A stretch of 64,000 nt of DNA from Panicum virgatum (taxonomy: Eukaryota > Streptophyta > Magnoliopsida > Poales > Poaceae). Below, piece by piece: positions 24,201 to 35,274 of this stretch. The stretch is from assembly GCF_016808335.1 (NCBI RefSeq), contig NC_053142.1, positions 49,595,992-49,659,991 of the forward strand, read 5' to 3'. The translations under genes and the position numbers were made by a program. The notes under the pieces were generated by a model that was not told the origin of the DNA, searched no databases, and saw nothing but the letters and a program-made list of their open reading frames with translations. Numbering within the stretch: position 1 is the first letter of the stretch; every line of letters starts with the position of its first letter.

Positions 24201-27000
24201 TCCAGGGTCTGTGGACAAACTTGTAGATCTTGTCACAAGGATTCCAGAACATTCTGATTTATATTTTTATGATTTTTCTACGAATTTTTAGGTATTTTTG
24301 AAGTTCACTGGTTTGAATGCTATTGTTCATGTACATATATCGATCTAGCCCCAGGAACTTTCTTTTCTTTTCAATGGAGGTCCCTGGCCGGAGCAGGGGA
24401 GGCTCGACGCGGCTAATCCTGGCGAGGATGGTTGCCGGAGGTGGGGGCTAGGTAGGGGAATAGCTAGAAGACGTCGACGCGCACCTTTTGGTGCCCGAGA
24501 TTGAAGTCGGGGTGGTCGGGAAGGTGGTCACCGGCGTGGATGGCGGCGGTTCGGCGTAGGTCGGCGGCGGCGAGGTTGGTCCGGCGGTCGGGGGTGAAAG
24601 AGGAGTGGCCGGTGAGCTGCGCGAGAGCGAGGTGGAGCTGGGGGTGGGGTCTGCGCGGGCGGAGCGGTCGTGGAGGAGCGGGACGACGGTGAGCTCAAGC
24701 TCGCCAACGTTCGGGCATGCGGTGGTGGCGTTCTGGAGGTTCGGGGCGGGGAACTGGCGAGAAAATGAGGGGATTGGGATGCGGGGGTTCCCCTGGTGCT
24801 GAAGCGCACGAGAGGAAGGGAGCCGGGGCTCTTCCCCGAGCTCGCCACGGCGGCGGCGATGTGGCAGCCGCGCAGATGGCCGGGGCAGCGTGGCGAGGGG
24901 AGGAGGGCTCCAGCGCGGGTCGGAGTGGGGCCAGGGGGTTGCGGGGGTGCCGCGTGTGGCGATGGAGTAGCAGGAGGTGGCCTCCGGGCCTTCCTGAGCG
25001 GCGGCGGCGCTGCTCTGCGCCGGCGACAGAGGAAACAGAGAGAGGAGGAAGACGATAGGCTGGACCTGTTTGCAAAATCAGAAAAGTTTAGGGGTCCTAC
25101 TGTAAAACAAAATAACTCCTAAACTAGGGCTCAAATGAAAAAGTGCCCAATATGAAAGTTATTTAACTTTTTAAGATCTACAACTTTGATGTTGTGCAAA
25201 AATTGATTTGACCAAACGTTGAAAAGTTATTTTGAAAACATAGAAATGATTTTGAATTTAATGGACTTTCGTCTTTTCCAAAATGAATTCACCTTAATTT
25301 TAGACTGAAAAGTAAAATTTCCTGCCATGTAATGATTACACTGAATTTTACAAAAAAACCCTCCACAAAAGCAACATTCACCCATCTTATTCAAATTAAA
25401 TTATAGGAAGGACCTTGTATCAAATCAAATTTACACAATTAACCTTATATTTTTAAAATAAGACCCTTGTTCAAGCAATTTAAGCACATTATGCATAGAA
25501 TAAATACAGTTCTACTGTGCAGACACCTAGGGTGTCACATGCATCATCCTGGTGCCGCCGCGAATCGCGCCGCCGTCGCGCCGCGCCACCGAGCTCCATT
25601 AAGGCTCGCCGCACCGCTCGCAGGCCTCCGCCGCACCCCGCCCGTTCCACTGCCTTACATCGCCTATAAGTAGGCCTCCGCGTCGCTCCCGAGCTCCGCA
25701 ACGCCGACCGCCGCCTTTAGCTCTCCACCGCCGGCACCCAGGCGCGCCTCCCCTGTTTTGGTCGCGGGAGAGAGGAGGAAGAAGGGCAAATATGCCCAAA
25801 ACCCCCTACCCTTTCCCTGTTTTAATTAAGAGCACTTCCACTCTCTAGCCTTTTTGCAAAATAAATCCTCCCTTTTATTATATTCCAAAACAAACCCTTC
25901 CACCATATAAACTTAATTCTAAATAACCCCTGACCTTTTTCAAAATAGCCGATTATTTTCTAAAATTCCAATCAAGCCCTTGCCCTCTCAAAAATATTTA
26001 CAAAAAGGCCCCCTGAACCCCGGTTTAACCCTAACCACTCCTTTAACCTATCATTTCATGCACCAAAAATCCTCCAATTGCCCTGAAACTTTACCACGCC
26101 TTTCATAACATAATTTTATCTATGCCTTTAGAAAACCGCCCAAAAATATTACTCCTATCCCCATATCTTAATTGTTTCCGATTCGAGCTCATCGATAAAA
26201 CTTTTATTTCTTTTTCTTGATTGTGTGCTTGCCTGTGTGAGTCGTAGATCACGGTGTGAACGAGGGAGAACCCATCGACGAGCAGTACTGCAAGCAAGCG
26301 AACGAGGACCAGTTCTGTGACCCTGAACCCGAAGGACAGTACCTCGATCAGAACTTCCCGGAAGGCTTTGAGAACGGCAAGTTCAATCCCACCCTTTGAT
26401 GCATGTTTTGTCCCAATTTTTATAAACACAACCTATTGGCTTGTTTTACAAAATTGCATATGTGAGAAACTTGGATGAGGAGTCCGGTAGCAATCTAAAA
26501 CTTGGATCCTGTGTGGATCAACCCTACGTGTTACTCGGTTTGAGAAAGTTGCTTTGAAAACCCTTTTCTTGCAAATGAACCCCTGCATAAAAACTTGTTT
26601 TCCGCAAATTGGACCCTAGCCTTATCCTTGATTTACCCTGTGTAATATATTCTGTTTATACCCCCTCCGTGGGTGTGGTTGGACTTGCTGAGTACATTTG
26701 TACTCACCTCTTTTCTAATTTTTACAGAGGAAGATCCAGACTTCGTTCCGAAGACGTTGAGTAGGGGTTCCGTCCTGCACCCAACCTTGCATGTGGATAG
26801 GGTCACCCGCAGGAAGCTCCGTATGGCACAAGACTATGATGACCTCTTCGTAGTTAATATCGTTGTGTGGGTTTTAGTTGTTATCCTCGCGATAGTGGCG
26901 CTTCACTGCCCATTACCGCGTAGAGTTGTACGGTGATGTACCATCTGATGTAATAAATGTGTTATCAGCCTCCTAGGACTGATATTGTATCACATTTAAG
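21212..27000. mobile_element. Degenerate non-coding LTR retrotransposon block (LARD-like)
   Basis: A sequence beginning TGTGGCATCCC at 21212 reads like the start of a grass LTR. On the opposite strand, TGTGACACCCTAGG starting at 25542 reads like the start of an LTR of another element. Two stretches carry a 'gctgagta...actca' inverted motif known to me from grass retroelements (about 22154 and 26688, opposite orientation). No gag, protease, reverse transcriptase or integrase is visible. I infer at least two overlapping or nested non-autonomous elements in opposite orientation; their exact borders cannot be set by eye. Open frames inside, such as 24501-25122, are GC-rich shadows. A CT/GA-rich tract lies at 21460-21560. 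Confidence 0.5.
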
Positions 27001-28800
27001 TCTTCTCTTATGAGGAGACGCTTCACGCGGGTCATCTAATTTATTATATTGTGATATGGTGTATAGAGTTATCGTTTGTGCTCGTCCTCTCTCTCTAGTA
27101 ACATATATCCTTCTTCTTTGCTTCTCCCGCCTACCCCCCTCTCTTTCTCTCCTATTTTTGCTTTCAAGTAGATTTTCCTGCTACCTTTCTTTAAAGATGA
27201 AGATGAATTCTTGATCTTTTTGTGGATAGAACCTGGCTCTGGTTGGACTAATAAAAAGCCTGATTTATTTTAGGTCAAAAAAATCAGCTATATGGAGCCT
27301 GCAAATTCGGGCCCAGCTCGAGGAGAGCTCAGGTTTGGACCAAACCGCGCACTATTCTTCAATGAGAAAAATAACTAAACAAATATTTTCAAGCTGTGTT
27401 ACTACTGTGCCCCTAATTTTCATATATGGGCTATTACTGTACTTTCCAAGTGTAGCAACCGTGCAAATAACTTGGCTATATTTGTTCTATCATATTTTTG
27501 AACTATTTATTTAAGATAAATTTAGTTTTTTTGTACTAATGGACTTTTAGTATTTATTTCTATTGTTAGTTACTTTACATTCCAAAGTTTATGAAAAATA
27601 AACTGCTATTTTTCCTTCTATTGTTTTCTTGCGCCAATCATTGATATGCAGTAATAGTTAATGCCGTAAATTTTTAGTCCATTTAATATTCATACACCTT
27701 TATGAAAATTCATTAGTTACAAATGTTTTTTGCAAACTAATAGGGGATACACCCTCGAGACCCACCCTCGTCTTTTGTAGTTGGTCATCTTTTTCCTTCT
27801 AGAAAAACTTATTTATTTATCTATTTCTCTCTCTTCTACCCTCTTTCAATCTTGCCGCCATCACAACTGCTTGGTGTGTTCACCTAAAGTTGTGAAACCT
27901 TCAACCTTCCATAAGGTGCTTCACCTATACCTTCCTATTTCTCACACCTGCTCAACAGGCATACCGTCGCCTAGAAGACAATTCATGGCATAGTGGAAAT
28001 CGACAACTCTTTTCTCTTTTCACATCCTACTGATTCTATCCAGCGCTTATCCATTGCACTCTTGAGGTAATAATAGTTGTAATGCATTGTTTTGGATGCT
28101 TTGTTTGCAACTCTGGCAATACAATGTTGCAATACAATCATTGGTGAGTTTTTTTTACTCCAATCGCTTCTCCTAAGAACATCAATCAGACAGCAAAAGT
28201 ATACTTGCATCTTGATTTATGTTCTAAAGACACCTTCGGCTTATGAAAGACGTCGTCTTGGTCAGTTGTCCCCACTTGAAAAATTGGTGCTTTCAGTTGC
28301 ACTATCCTACCAACATTTGGATCACCACTGTGCTGGACATCGTGCTAATATGAAATATCATGCCCAACCTATTTATTTTACCTTTTTTTAGAAAGTATGT
28401 ATGCCACATGCGGATATGCAACATGGCCATCATTGTGATGATCTTGGTTTGTGGTTCCCCGTTGGTTGAGGTCTGACACTGCTCCTTATCCAGTCATTCA
28501 CACATCTTTGCCACGCCGTCTTCTTACATCATTCTTTTGCTCTCCTATTTCCTTGGCATTGCATTAAACCCTCATCTCTAACATTTTCTTCCACTGAAGG
28601 CTATATTTGTAGGCTAATATTTATTTTAATATAGAGTTGTACTTTTGTACTTTACTCAGTATCAAATAATCTGAGTGTGCTTGGCAAGCAATGGAGTACA
28701 TGTGCATGCTAAATTAGTTCTTTATTACATAATATGGTAATATGGATGGCATGCAACGGTCATTGGCTACAATCCAATCCGTATTGAAATCAGCTTTAGC
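27001..28800. other. AT-rich DNA without recognisable genes
   Basis: AT-rich DNA with short open frames of no recognisable family. It may be the interior of the Helitron whose 5' end is at 28987, but I find no matching CTAG/hairpin end on its left side. Confidence 0.4.
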
Positions 28801-28987
28801 TTTATTTTTTTGTTAATTCCGAATTTAGATATATTTAGTACTCATATTTGATATAGATTGTTTGGATTAATTTAGACCATTGGATCTTCATAAAATCCAA
28901 CGGTGCAAATTCTTTTTTTATTAATGTGAGAATTTATAGATCCTCTCGGCGAACGTGGTGGCTTCTTTTAATACTATTGTATTAAGA
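28800..28987 (-). mobile_element. Helitron 5' end, family B-like
   Basis: On the minus strand the sequence starts TCTTAATACAATAG at 28987, preceded by A. It shares with the elements at 20141-20641 and 59333-59626 the block 'gcgaacgtggNggct' preceded by 'gagaattt/agaaattt'-like sequence. The matching 3' hairpin/CTAG end is not found, so the element length is unknown. Confidence 0.5.
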
Positions 28988-30533
28988 TAATAAATAGATG
29001 GGCAAAGCAGGACCGAGTTGGCCCTGGTGGTCTAGAAGTATAGGAAGAATGGGAAATGGCTAGAATAACACAGCCGGCCTGGTGTGCTCGTAGCACCGCT
29101 GCATCTGCATGAGAAAGGGGACAGGACATGGAGATCGATTTGCGATGGAGGCCGCTCTTTTTTTAGCCCTAGCTGGTGGCCAGTAGGCGGCTGTGGTCAA
29201 CAACAGAAAGCTGAAAGGTAATGGGAACTGTTGTCCCAGTTCTGCCCCTGCTGCCATTGCAGCACAACTTTTAAACTTGCATCGGATAGGAGAGAATATT
29301 CGTACGAAGGAGCTAGAGAAAAAAAATAAAAAAAATATAATACTCGTATCTCAGCTATTGGTACGGGATGAACAGCGGCAACACGCCCGCCGAGCTCCAA
29401 CCCGGGCGAGACACGCTTCTTCTTTGGGATGACACGATGTGCTCAAGGCCCTTATTGGAGAGTCAACATGGCTCCCCATACCCTTCGGAGTTGGAATACC
29501 TGCCGTGTCCCATTTTGTTTCAGACAAAAGTGTGGTAAATCGGTCCACTGTACGACGGTAAGAATTGTTGAAATTTCATCATAAGTAGCCTAGCAACAGA
29601 ATACGGAAGCGTAGAATCTTGTGCTCTCAAGCCATGTGTCGTCCCTTCCTTCACCCACACCTCTGTTTACCGGGGCCACTATCAAGTAAAGTTAGACCTA
29701 GCAAGATTGTTTGTACGAGAGAGATATGAACTACTTCTCGCTTCTTGTGGAGAAAAAAAATCCAATCATTTGTGGATTTGCTTTCGGTCTTGCCGCGAGC
29801 AAAGCCAGAAATCCATAGGAACGCCTTTTAGTATTCGTAACAATATCTTCTCGCTTCAAAGAAGAAGAAAAATAAATAAAGATCTTGCGCTTTTCGCAAC
29901 AGAAAAAAAGGAATGAAACGAAAGAAAGCACAACGCTTTGGAGCGTGACGCAGATCTGCTGGAACGAAGCAGTCACGGCCCAATCACGGCAGGCGCGGAG
30001 AAAAACGGCGCCCAGGATACAGTGTGCCGAGACGTGACACGCAGCGGTGGTACTGTAGCAGCGCCCCCGTCCTGTACTTGTCTTCCAGTACCGAGGCGTG
30101 CGCCTCCCCGGCCCGCCGGAAGGGGTAAGCCCCCAAACGGCATGAGCCCCCCTCCCACACGGCGTGCCAAATATTGATATGATCTCCGGCGTACGGGACA
30201 CCGATCGCGGCCGATCGACGACGAGCCGCCAGGGAGGATGAACCCAGGGAATCCAACGAGCTAGGTCCCGAGGTGCCGTCGCTGTCCGAGACCCTCCGGT
30301 AATGGCGATGAGGTAGCTCGGCGCCGCACTTCATGGCCACTCCACGCACCTTAACATGCATCTAGCTAGTAGCAGAGTTGAGTTGCCGCGTTGGCGGGAC
30401 TGTTCTTTCCCGTCCGCGCGAGAGCTAGGACTCACCGGCCGGCCATCCATGGGGTTGGGTGGCCTCGGACTTCGCCGTCCGGTACGGGCGCCGGCTTGAT
30501 CTCCGGATATGGTATGACAACCACACACGGTTA
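28988..30533. other. Intergenic DNA, no gene seen
   Basis: Mixed-composition DNA. Open frames on both strands near 29731-30361 overlap one another and match no known family. No TE boundary identified. Confidence 0.5.
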
Positions 30534-31708
30534 GGCCTCGTTTGGTTTTTCCGATAGCTGTCACATTGAATGTTTCGATGTTAATTCGAATGATCAGATG
30601 CCAATTTAATATAAAACTAATTGTATAAATTGCAATTAGGACTTTAGACGAATCTATTAAATATAATTAATACATGATTAGTGAATGATTATTATAACAA
30701 TTAGTGATTAAATTATAGACTAATTAGACTTAACTAGCCTATCAACCCGTGCTCCGGCACGGGCTAGTTAGAGATATCTAATAATTATCTATTTCACGCT
30801 CTCTTTAACCAATTAAATATTCTAATCCAATACTACAAAGATACATATTTATTATTATATAATTGTAATAGATGTGATAGGTTTAGTTACTAACAATTTT
30901 CTCACTTTGCATCACACCCCATATATGTTTGATATATGTTTAATTGAATACTTTATTTGAGCTATGTGAACAACATGAAAATTGGTATTCTTATCTCTTC
31001 TCTTGTACATGAATATATGGTGACAAACACCTTATGGTTAGTATATATATTTATATAAATAATAGCATAAATAATATATTAATAAATAATATATTAATAA
31101 TGATAGGAATAGTAATTTAGAATTTTATATTGATGCGCTTTAAGATTTTATTATAATAATATAATTTTGTTTCAGATTTGGGGTTGATTTTAACTTTTAT
31201 TATCTTTTCATTGGATAATATACATGAAAATTTAGGGGTTATTTGATATTATTTTATAATGACATAAGTGTGTAATTTATATGAAGATTAGGGGGTACTT
31301 TAGATTATTTTTTATAATAACAGAGGTGGGTAATTTAGATACATGTCTAGGGGGTTACTTTAGTCTATTTTTATAATGGCAAAGGTGGATAATTTATTAA
31401 AAAATAACAGATCCAATGGCTATTATGATTAGAGTTGCCGAATTGATGGCCGGATGTTTTCTGATTTTTGTGAGAATTTGTAGGATTTCTCTATTTTTTT
31501 AGACTATCCACCTTTGATCTTATGTGGCTTCATCTGGAGGTTTCAAAAGAAACCTCCAATTAGTAATAGTAAGATAGATTCATCTCGTGATTAAGTCATG
31601 ACTTATGAAACTAGTTTTATAATAAATTTATACTTAGTACTCCTAATTGGTGTTTAAATATGCGATGTGATGGTACTTATGACTTAAATTGAAAAATCAA
31701 AAGAGGGC
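30534..31708. mobile_element. Tourist-like MITE split by a Helitron
   Basis: Left end GGCCTCGTTTGGTTTTTCC follows TTA (30531-30533). The right end GAAAAATCAAAAGAGGGC (to 31708) is its degenerate inverted copy, followed by TTG. Without the inserted Helitron the MITE is about 334 bp, a normal length. The left part ends '...gacttaa' and the right part begins 'tagattcatctcg'. Joined, they restore the standard internal motif of this MITE type. Confidence 0.78.
30734..31574 (-). mobile_element. Complete non-autonomous Helitron, family C
   Basis: On the minus strand the element starts TCTTACTATTACTAATTGG (at 31574). It ends with a perfect hairpin CCCGTGC-CGGA-GCACGGG (30745-30762), then TTGATAGG and CTAG (30734-30737). 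It sits exactly between A and T of a MITE, with no target duplication, the diagnostic Helitron insertion mode. It is 841 bp, AT-rich, with no Rep/helicase coding. Confidence 0.9.
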
Positions 31709-33139
31709 TTGGATCTCTTTGAGATCTTCACGCAAACCACCAGGCTACTAATGGCGAGTGCCACAAGCTTGATGCCTCGATCAGATCGGAATACAAAGTT
31801 CTGAAATCAGAAGTCCTTCAAAAAAAAAATCAAGAAACTTATTGGCATTCTCCGTCGTTTCAGATCATACAGTTGGGAACGCCGGCCGGTTTGAGGTGAC
31901 AGGCAGGGAGAGATCCGGCACAGTACTGGATAGATCGTGTGACAGTTACTGGTCATGTCAAGGCTTCAACACCCACGACCGAGACGCGCACCGATGCGGC
32001 CGCCATTGCCGCCTCAGATTTTTTTTCTCTTGTGCCGAGCCTACCAATGGGGTCGCGGCACGCAAGCCCCTTCCAAAAACGGAACTCCTCATCGCTTCCC
32101 TGTAGTAGTGGGACGGAGCTGGACGACTAGACGCCTGATGCCTCTGCGTGCGCATCTACGCGCCCACGCGTCGCCGTCGCACGGCGGCGAGACGACGGCC
32201 ACACAGAGTCCGCCGGGATCGTGGAACGCTGTTGCTGGATGGATGCAGGGTCCTGCTCCGGTTCGTGGACAGGCCAGGAAACTGGGCGCCCAAGCTAGCT
32301 AGTACCTGTACCTTGCAGGGGTACCAGGATGAGTTGGAAGTTTTGGGCCGGGATGCCAGGTACTCCCTCCTCCGGTCCTCCCCCATGCAGCACATCCACA
32401 CACAATCGTTTCTGCTGGATGCTTTGACTTGCCGGCTTTGACAGGCTATGCCGCGCGCGCGTCAGGCGTGTGATCTGTGATGAGGAGTCATGGTCGTCCG
32501 GAGCATGGTGGAGACAGGACTCATGCAGAGGGCGCTAAAGCAGAGACCTGACTCTCTGCTGAAGGTCATCTGGTTTATGTTTTTTTTCTTGAAAAAAGGA
32601 GGAAAGATAAAGCAGCAGAGAGCATCTGATCTTATCTTTGTTGAAATGAAACCAATCATCAGAAGAACGGTTGTGTTGTACTTAGGAGTGGTAAAGGGCT
32701 CTAGATTTTGACTTTAAAATCTAAGGGCCGAAATCTAAAAGAGTCGGGTTGTAATATTATACTAGTACATTTTTTTTTTGAAAATAGAGCAGAAGCACTT
32801 CCGGATCATATAAGGAGCAGAAGGCCGAAACTTACATTGTTTGTGATTACATAAGAAAGGGAAACTCTCACACCATTAAAGAAAAAATACATAGGGAAAA
32901 CTAGTTGACCTCACAGTTCTCACAGCCTTATACAATTTTGATCTAAAAAATTTAAAAGTCATGTTGGGCTGTGAAGAGACCACTAGAATCATGACCCGTT
33001 ATCACCTCTAGCTGTACTACTGCTGTATGATTCGGGGCTCGAGATATCAAGGCATAGAGAGAAAAGCAAGAGAAGAGAGGTCCAATAATACTGGGAGTCT
33101 GGGAGACAGCAAGGACGTATAGCTGGTGGCCGCCACTGT
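31709..33139. other. Intergenic DNA, no gene seen
   Basis: No gene is supported. A poly-T run at about 32770-32780, followed by 'gaaaatagagcagaagcacttcc', could be the reverse-oriented A-tail end of a LINE, but too little sequence is recognisable to call it. Confidence 0.45.
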
Positions 33140-33999
33140 TGAAGCTCCATGATCGATGGAACTGGAAATTTACGACGTTGGGGATTTCTCCGATTTGGCA
33201 GCGCTTACCTTGCTGCTACTACTACCTGATTGGCTGTTGTTTCTCGCCGCACAGACGTGTCTAGCTGAAGCTTGAACAGGAATTCAGGATTAGTACCGTA
33301 GAAAGCCTGGTAACTCGTTGTCAACAGATGCGTTCGTTTGTGCTGCACGCCACGACGCTTTATAAGCTGCTGCACTCCACGCGGAACGCCACAAGCCCAC
33401 TCGCTGCATTCGTTTGGCACAACCGGGCTCCCCCAAGAGTGCAGTTCTTCGCCTGGCTCCTCGTCTGGGACCGAATTCAGAGCCGGGAACACTTGAAACG
33501 GAGGCGCGTGGTGCATGACGTTGCTTGTGAGATCTGCAATGGCGCGGAGGAAACTACGGCGCACATCATGTTTGGGTGCAGCTTTGCGACCTCCTTCTGG
33601 GCTGCTATCAACATCGACCTGCCCCCGGATATGACGCCGATGAAGCTTCATCTACTCCTCCCGCCGGCGCATATCCCTGGTAAACACTTCCACACCTTTC
33701 TCCTACTGTGCTGTTGGCAACTTTGGAAACGACGGAACAACGCCATCTTTCAGCAGCAAAATGACCACCTGGGCACCGTGCTACGCGCTGCAAAAGAGGA
33801 AGCCAAAACCTAGGGGTATCGCCTGCCGCCAGGCGACCTTTGTCTTAGCTTGTCATGGTGCTCTGTTTTTAATTCCGAATGTAACACCAAATGAACTTGT
33901 TGTAAAATGTATTGAAACATTCTGATGGGCCACTTCAGGGCCGGATGAGATGAAAATTCAGGTGGGGGATTCTCTCCCCTCCCGGTGACCTTAAAAAAA
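33140..33999 (+). mobile_element. 3' end of a LINE (non-LTR retrotransposon)
   Basis: The open frame 33328-33813 encodes the C-terminal zinc-binding domain found after the reverse transcriptase of plant LINEs (zf-RVT family). Landmarks are 'VWHNRAPPRVQFFAWLL', a CEIC...H...C cysteine/histidine cluster ('CEICNGAEETTAHIMFGC') and 'CCWQLWKRRNNAIFQ'. The reverse transcriptase core upstream is absent or unrecognisable. Downstream, 'caggtgggggattctctcccc' and a short A-run (33991-33999) are typical of a LINE 3' end. The copy is 5'-truncated, as most LINE insertions are. The left boundary is approximate. Confidence 0.8.
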
Positions 34000-34770
34000 A
34001 CAGATGTGTTCGATTGCGTTCCTGTCCGGTAAAAAAAAGCGATGCAGTAAAAAGAAAAGAAAGATCTGGCACTCAAGAAAACATGCAGCGTTAGAAACGG
34101 TTACGGTTGCTCAAGTCCTGAGGTTACTGCGTGATATGACTTGTCCATGAGGCGTGTTAATTCGCAAACCAACTGATTAATTATTAATTCCTCTGTGAAT
34201 AGAGACGCTTCCTGCAGTGCAGGTAACCCCATTCCTTTTTCAGACGGAACGTAAATCCTATAGTTACCTACCTATACACAGGAGATAAAAGATGCTCGGT
34301 CAAGATTTGCCATGTGTTGGATCTGATCCTGGTCCTGACTCCTCCCTAAGGACGGTGCGAAAAGGGAGTCTCACGTTGTACGCCGGATAACCAGGTAACC
34401 ACATGTGACTTTGGCTGCTGCAGGGCCATCATCCAGCGGGCCTCGCCCCAGCAGCCCCCACGACACGACGGTGAAGTAAAAACTCAGGCGAGCTGCCGAG
34501 CTCTCTGCCCCCTGGCCTGCTGCTCTGTGTCTCTGCCCACCCTGTGCCGCCCCCAAAAGGAGAATCCCCTCTTTTCAAAAAAAAAAAGGTGAATCCCCGC
34601 GCCAACACGTCTAGCTGGTGCCATCGTCGGACCCAGCCGCAGAGAAACCGGAAGGCCGCCGGAGCTTAAGCGCCTTTGTTTACTGCTGAATGCCTGAATC
34701 AGCAGGTGGATGGATGTGTGGTCAGTGGTGGCTGTGCCTGCCCGCCCGGGCGTCGTCCTCGGCGCGCGTC
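34000..34770. promoter_or_regulatory. Probable promoter region of the AP2 gene
   Basis: DNA between the LINE tail and the probable transcription start of the AP2 gene. Apart from its position I recognise no specific element, and no gene is seen on either strand. Confidence 0.35.
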
Positions 34771-34776
34771 TATAAC
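34771..34776 (+). promoter_or_regulatory. Possible TATA box of the AP2 gene
   Basis: TATAAC lies about 500 bp before the start codon and is followed by a CT-rich stretch (34785-34812) of the kind common in plant leaders. If used, transcription would start near 34800 and leave a leader of about 470 nt. This is a positional inference only. Confidence 0.35.
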
Positions 34777-34844
34777 CGCGCGCGCCTCTCTCTATCTCTG
34801 TCGCCTCTTCTCCTATTGGGCCGCCGAGCATCATCCATCCCACT

Positions 34845-34925
34845 ATGCCGCCAGCCGGAACTGGCCGCAACTTGCAACCGCGGCAACCTCCTCCGGCTGC
34901 TGCTCTTGAGAAGTTTGAGAGTTGA
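34845..34925 (+). CDS. Upstream ORF in the AP2 leader
   Basis: A 26-codon open frame (ATGCCGCCAGCC... to TGA) lies inside the probable leader of the AP2 gene, ends about 350 nt before the main start, and does not overlap it. Whether it is transcribed depends on the start site. Its peptide is proline/glutamine-rich with no known family, so any role would be translational control, not a product. Confidence 0.3.
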   Translation: MPPAGTGRNLQPRQPPPAAALEKFES

Positions 34926-35274
34926 GGGAGAGAGAGAGGCCGTGAGAGCTCGGGCTGCTCGCTGCCTTTTGCCTCCTCTGCTTTCCTAGGTTGGGACTTG
35001 GGAGAGTCTTCGCCAAGGGGATAGGAAAAGAGAAAGTACTTGCATACCCCAACAAGGCAACAGCGCCTGCTTTTTGCCTTCTTTTCTCGCCCCCCCTCCC
35101 CCCTCCTATTTTGGCTGGGCTCCTCCTCAACCTCTCCGCGTCTCTTGTTCATCCAGACATCCACCACTCGACTTCATTTCGTTGGAGTGCGAGGCAAGGA
35201 GGAGATCGAGTCGAGGGAGAGCCGCCTCGGTGCACCACACGCACACGGACACCACCACCTAGCTAGTAGCAGCC

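Noticed and set aside
26673..26936. 87-residue frame with a hydrophobic C-terminal stretch, possible small membrane protein
   Set aside because: Sequence matches the kind of non-coding grass retroelement DNA around it; single frame, no promoter or conserved start.
27090..28990. Full Helitron ending at 28987
   Set aside because: 5' end is convincing but no CTAG end with hairpin could be found on the other side; only the end is annotated.
29020..29050. tRNA-like 'ggtggtctagaa' segment
   Set aside because: No acceptor stem, D-arm or T-arm arrangement around it.
32765..32900. Reverse-oriented LINE tail (poly-T then a LINE-like 3' sequence)
   Set aside because: Too short and too diverged to call by eye.
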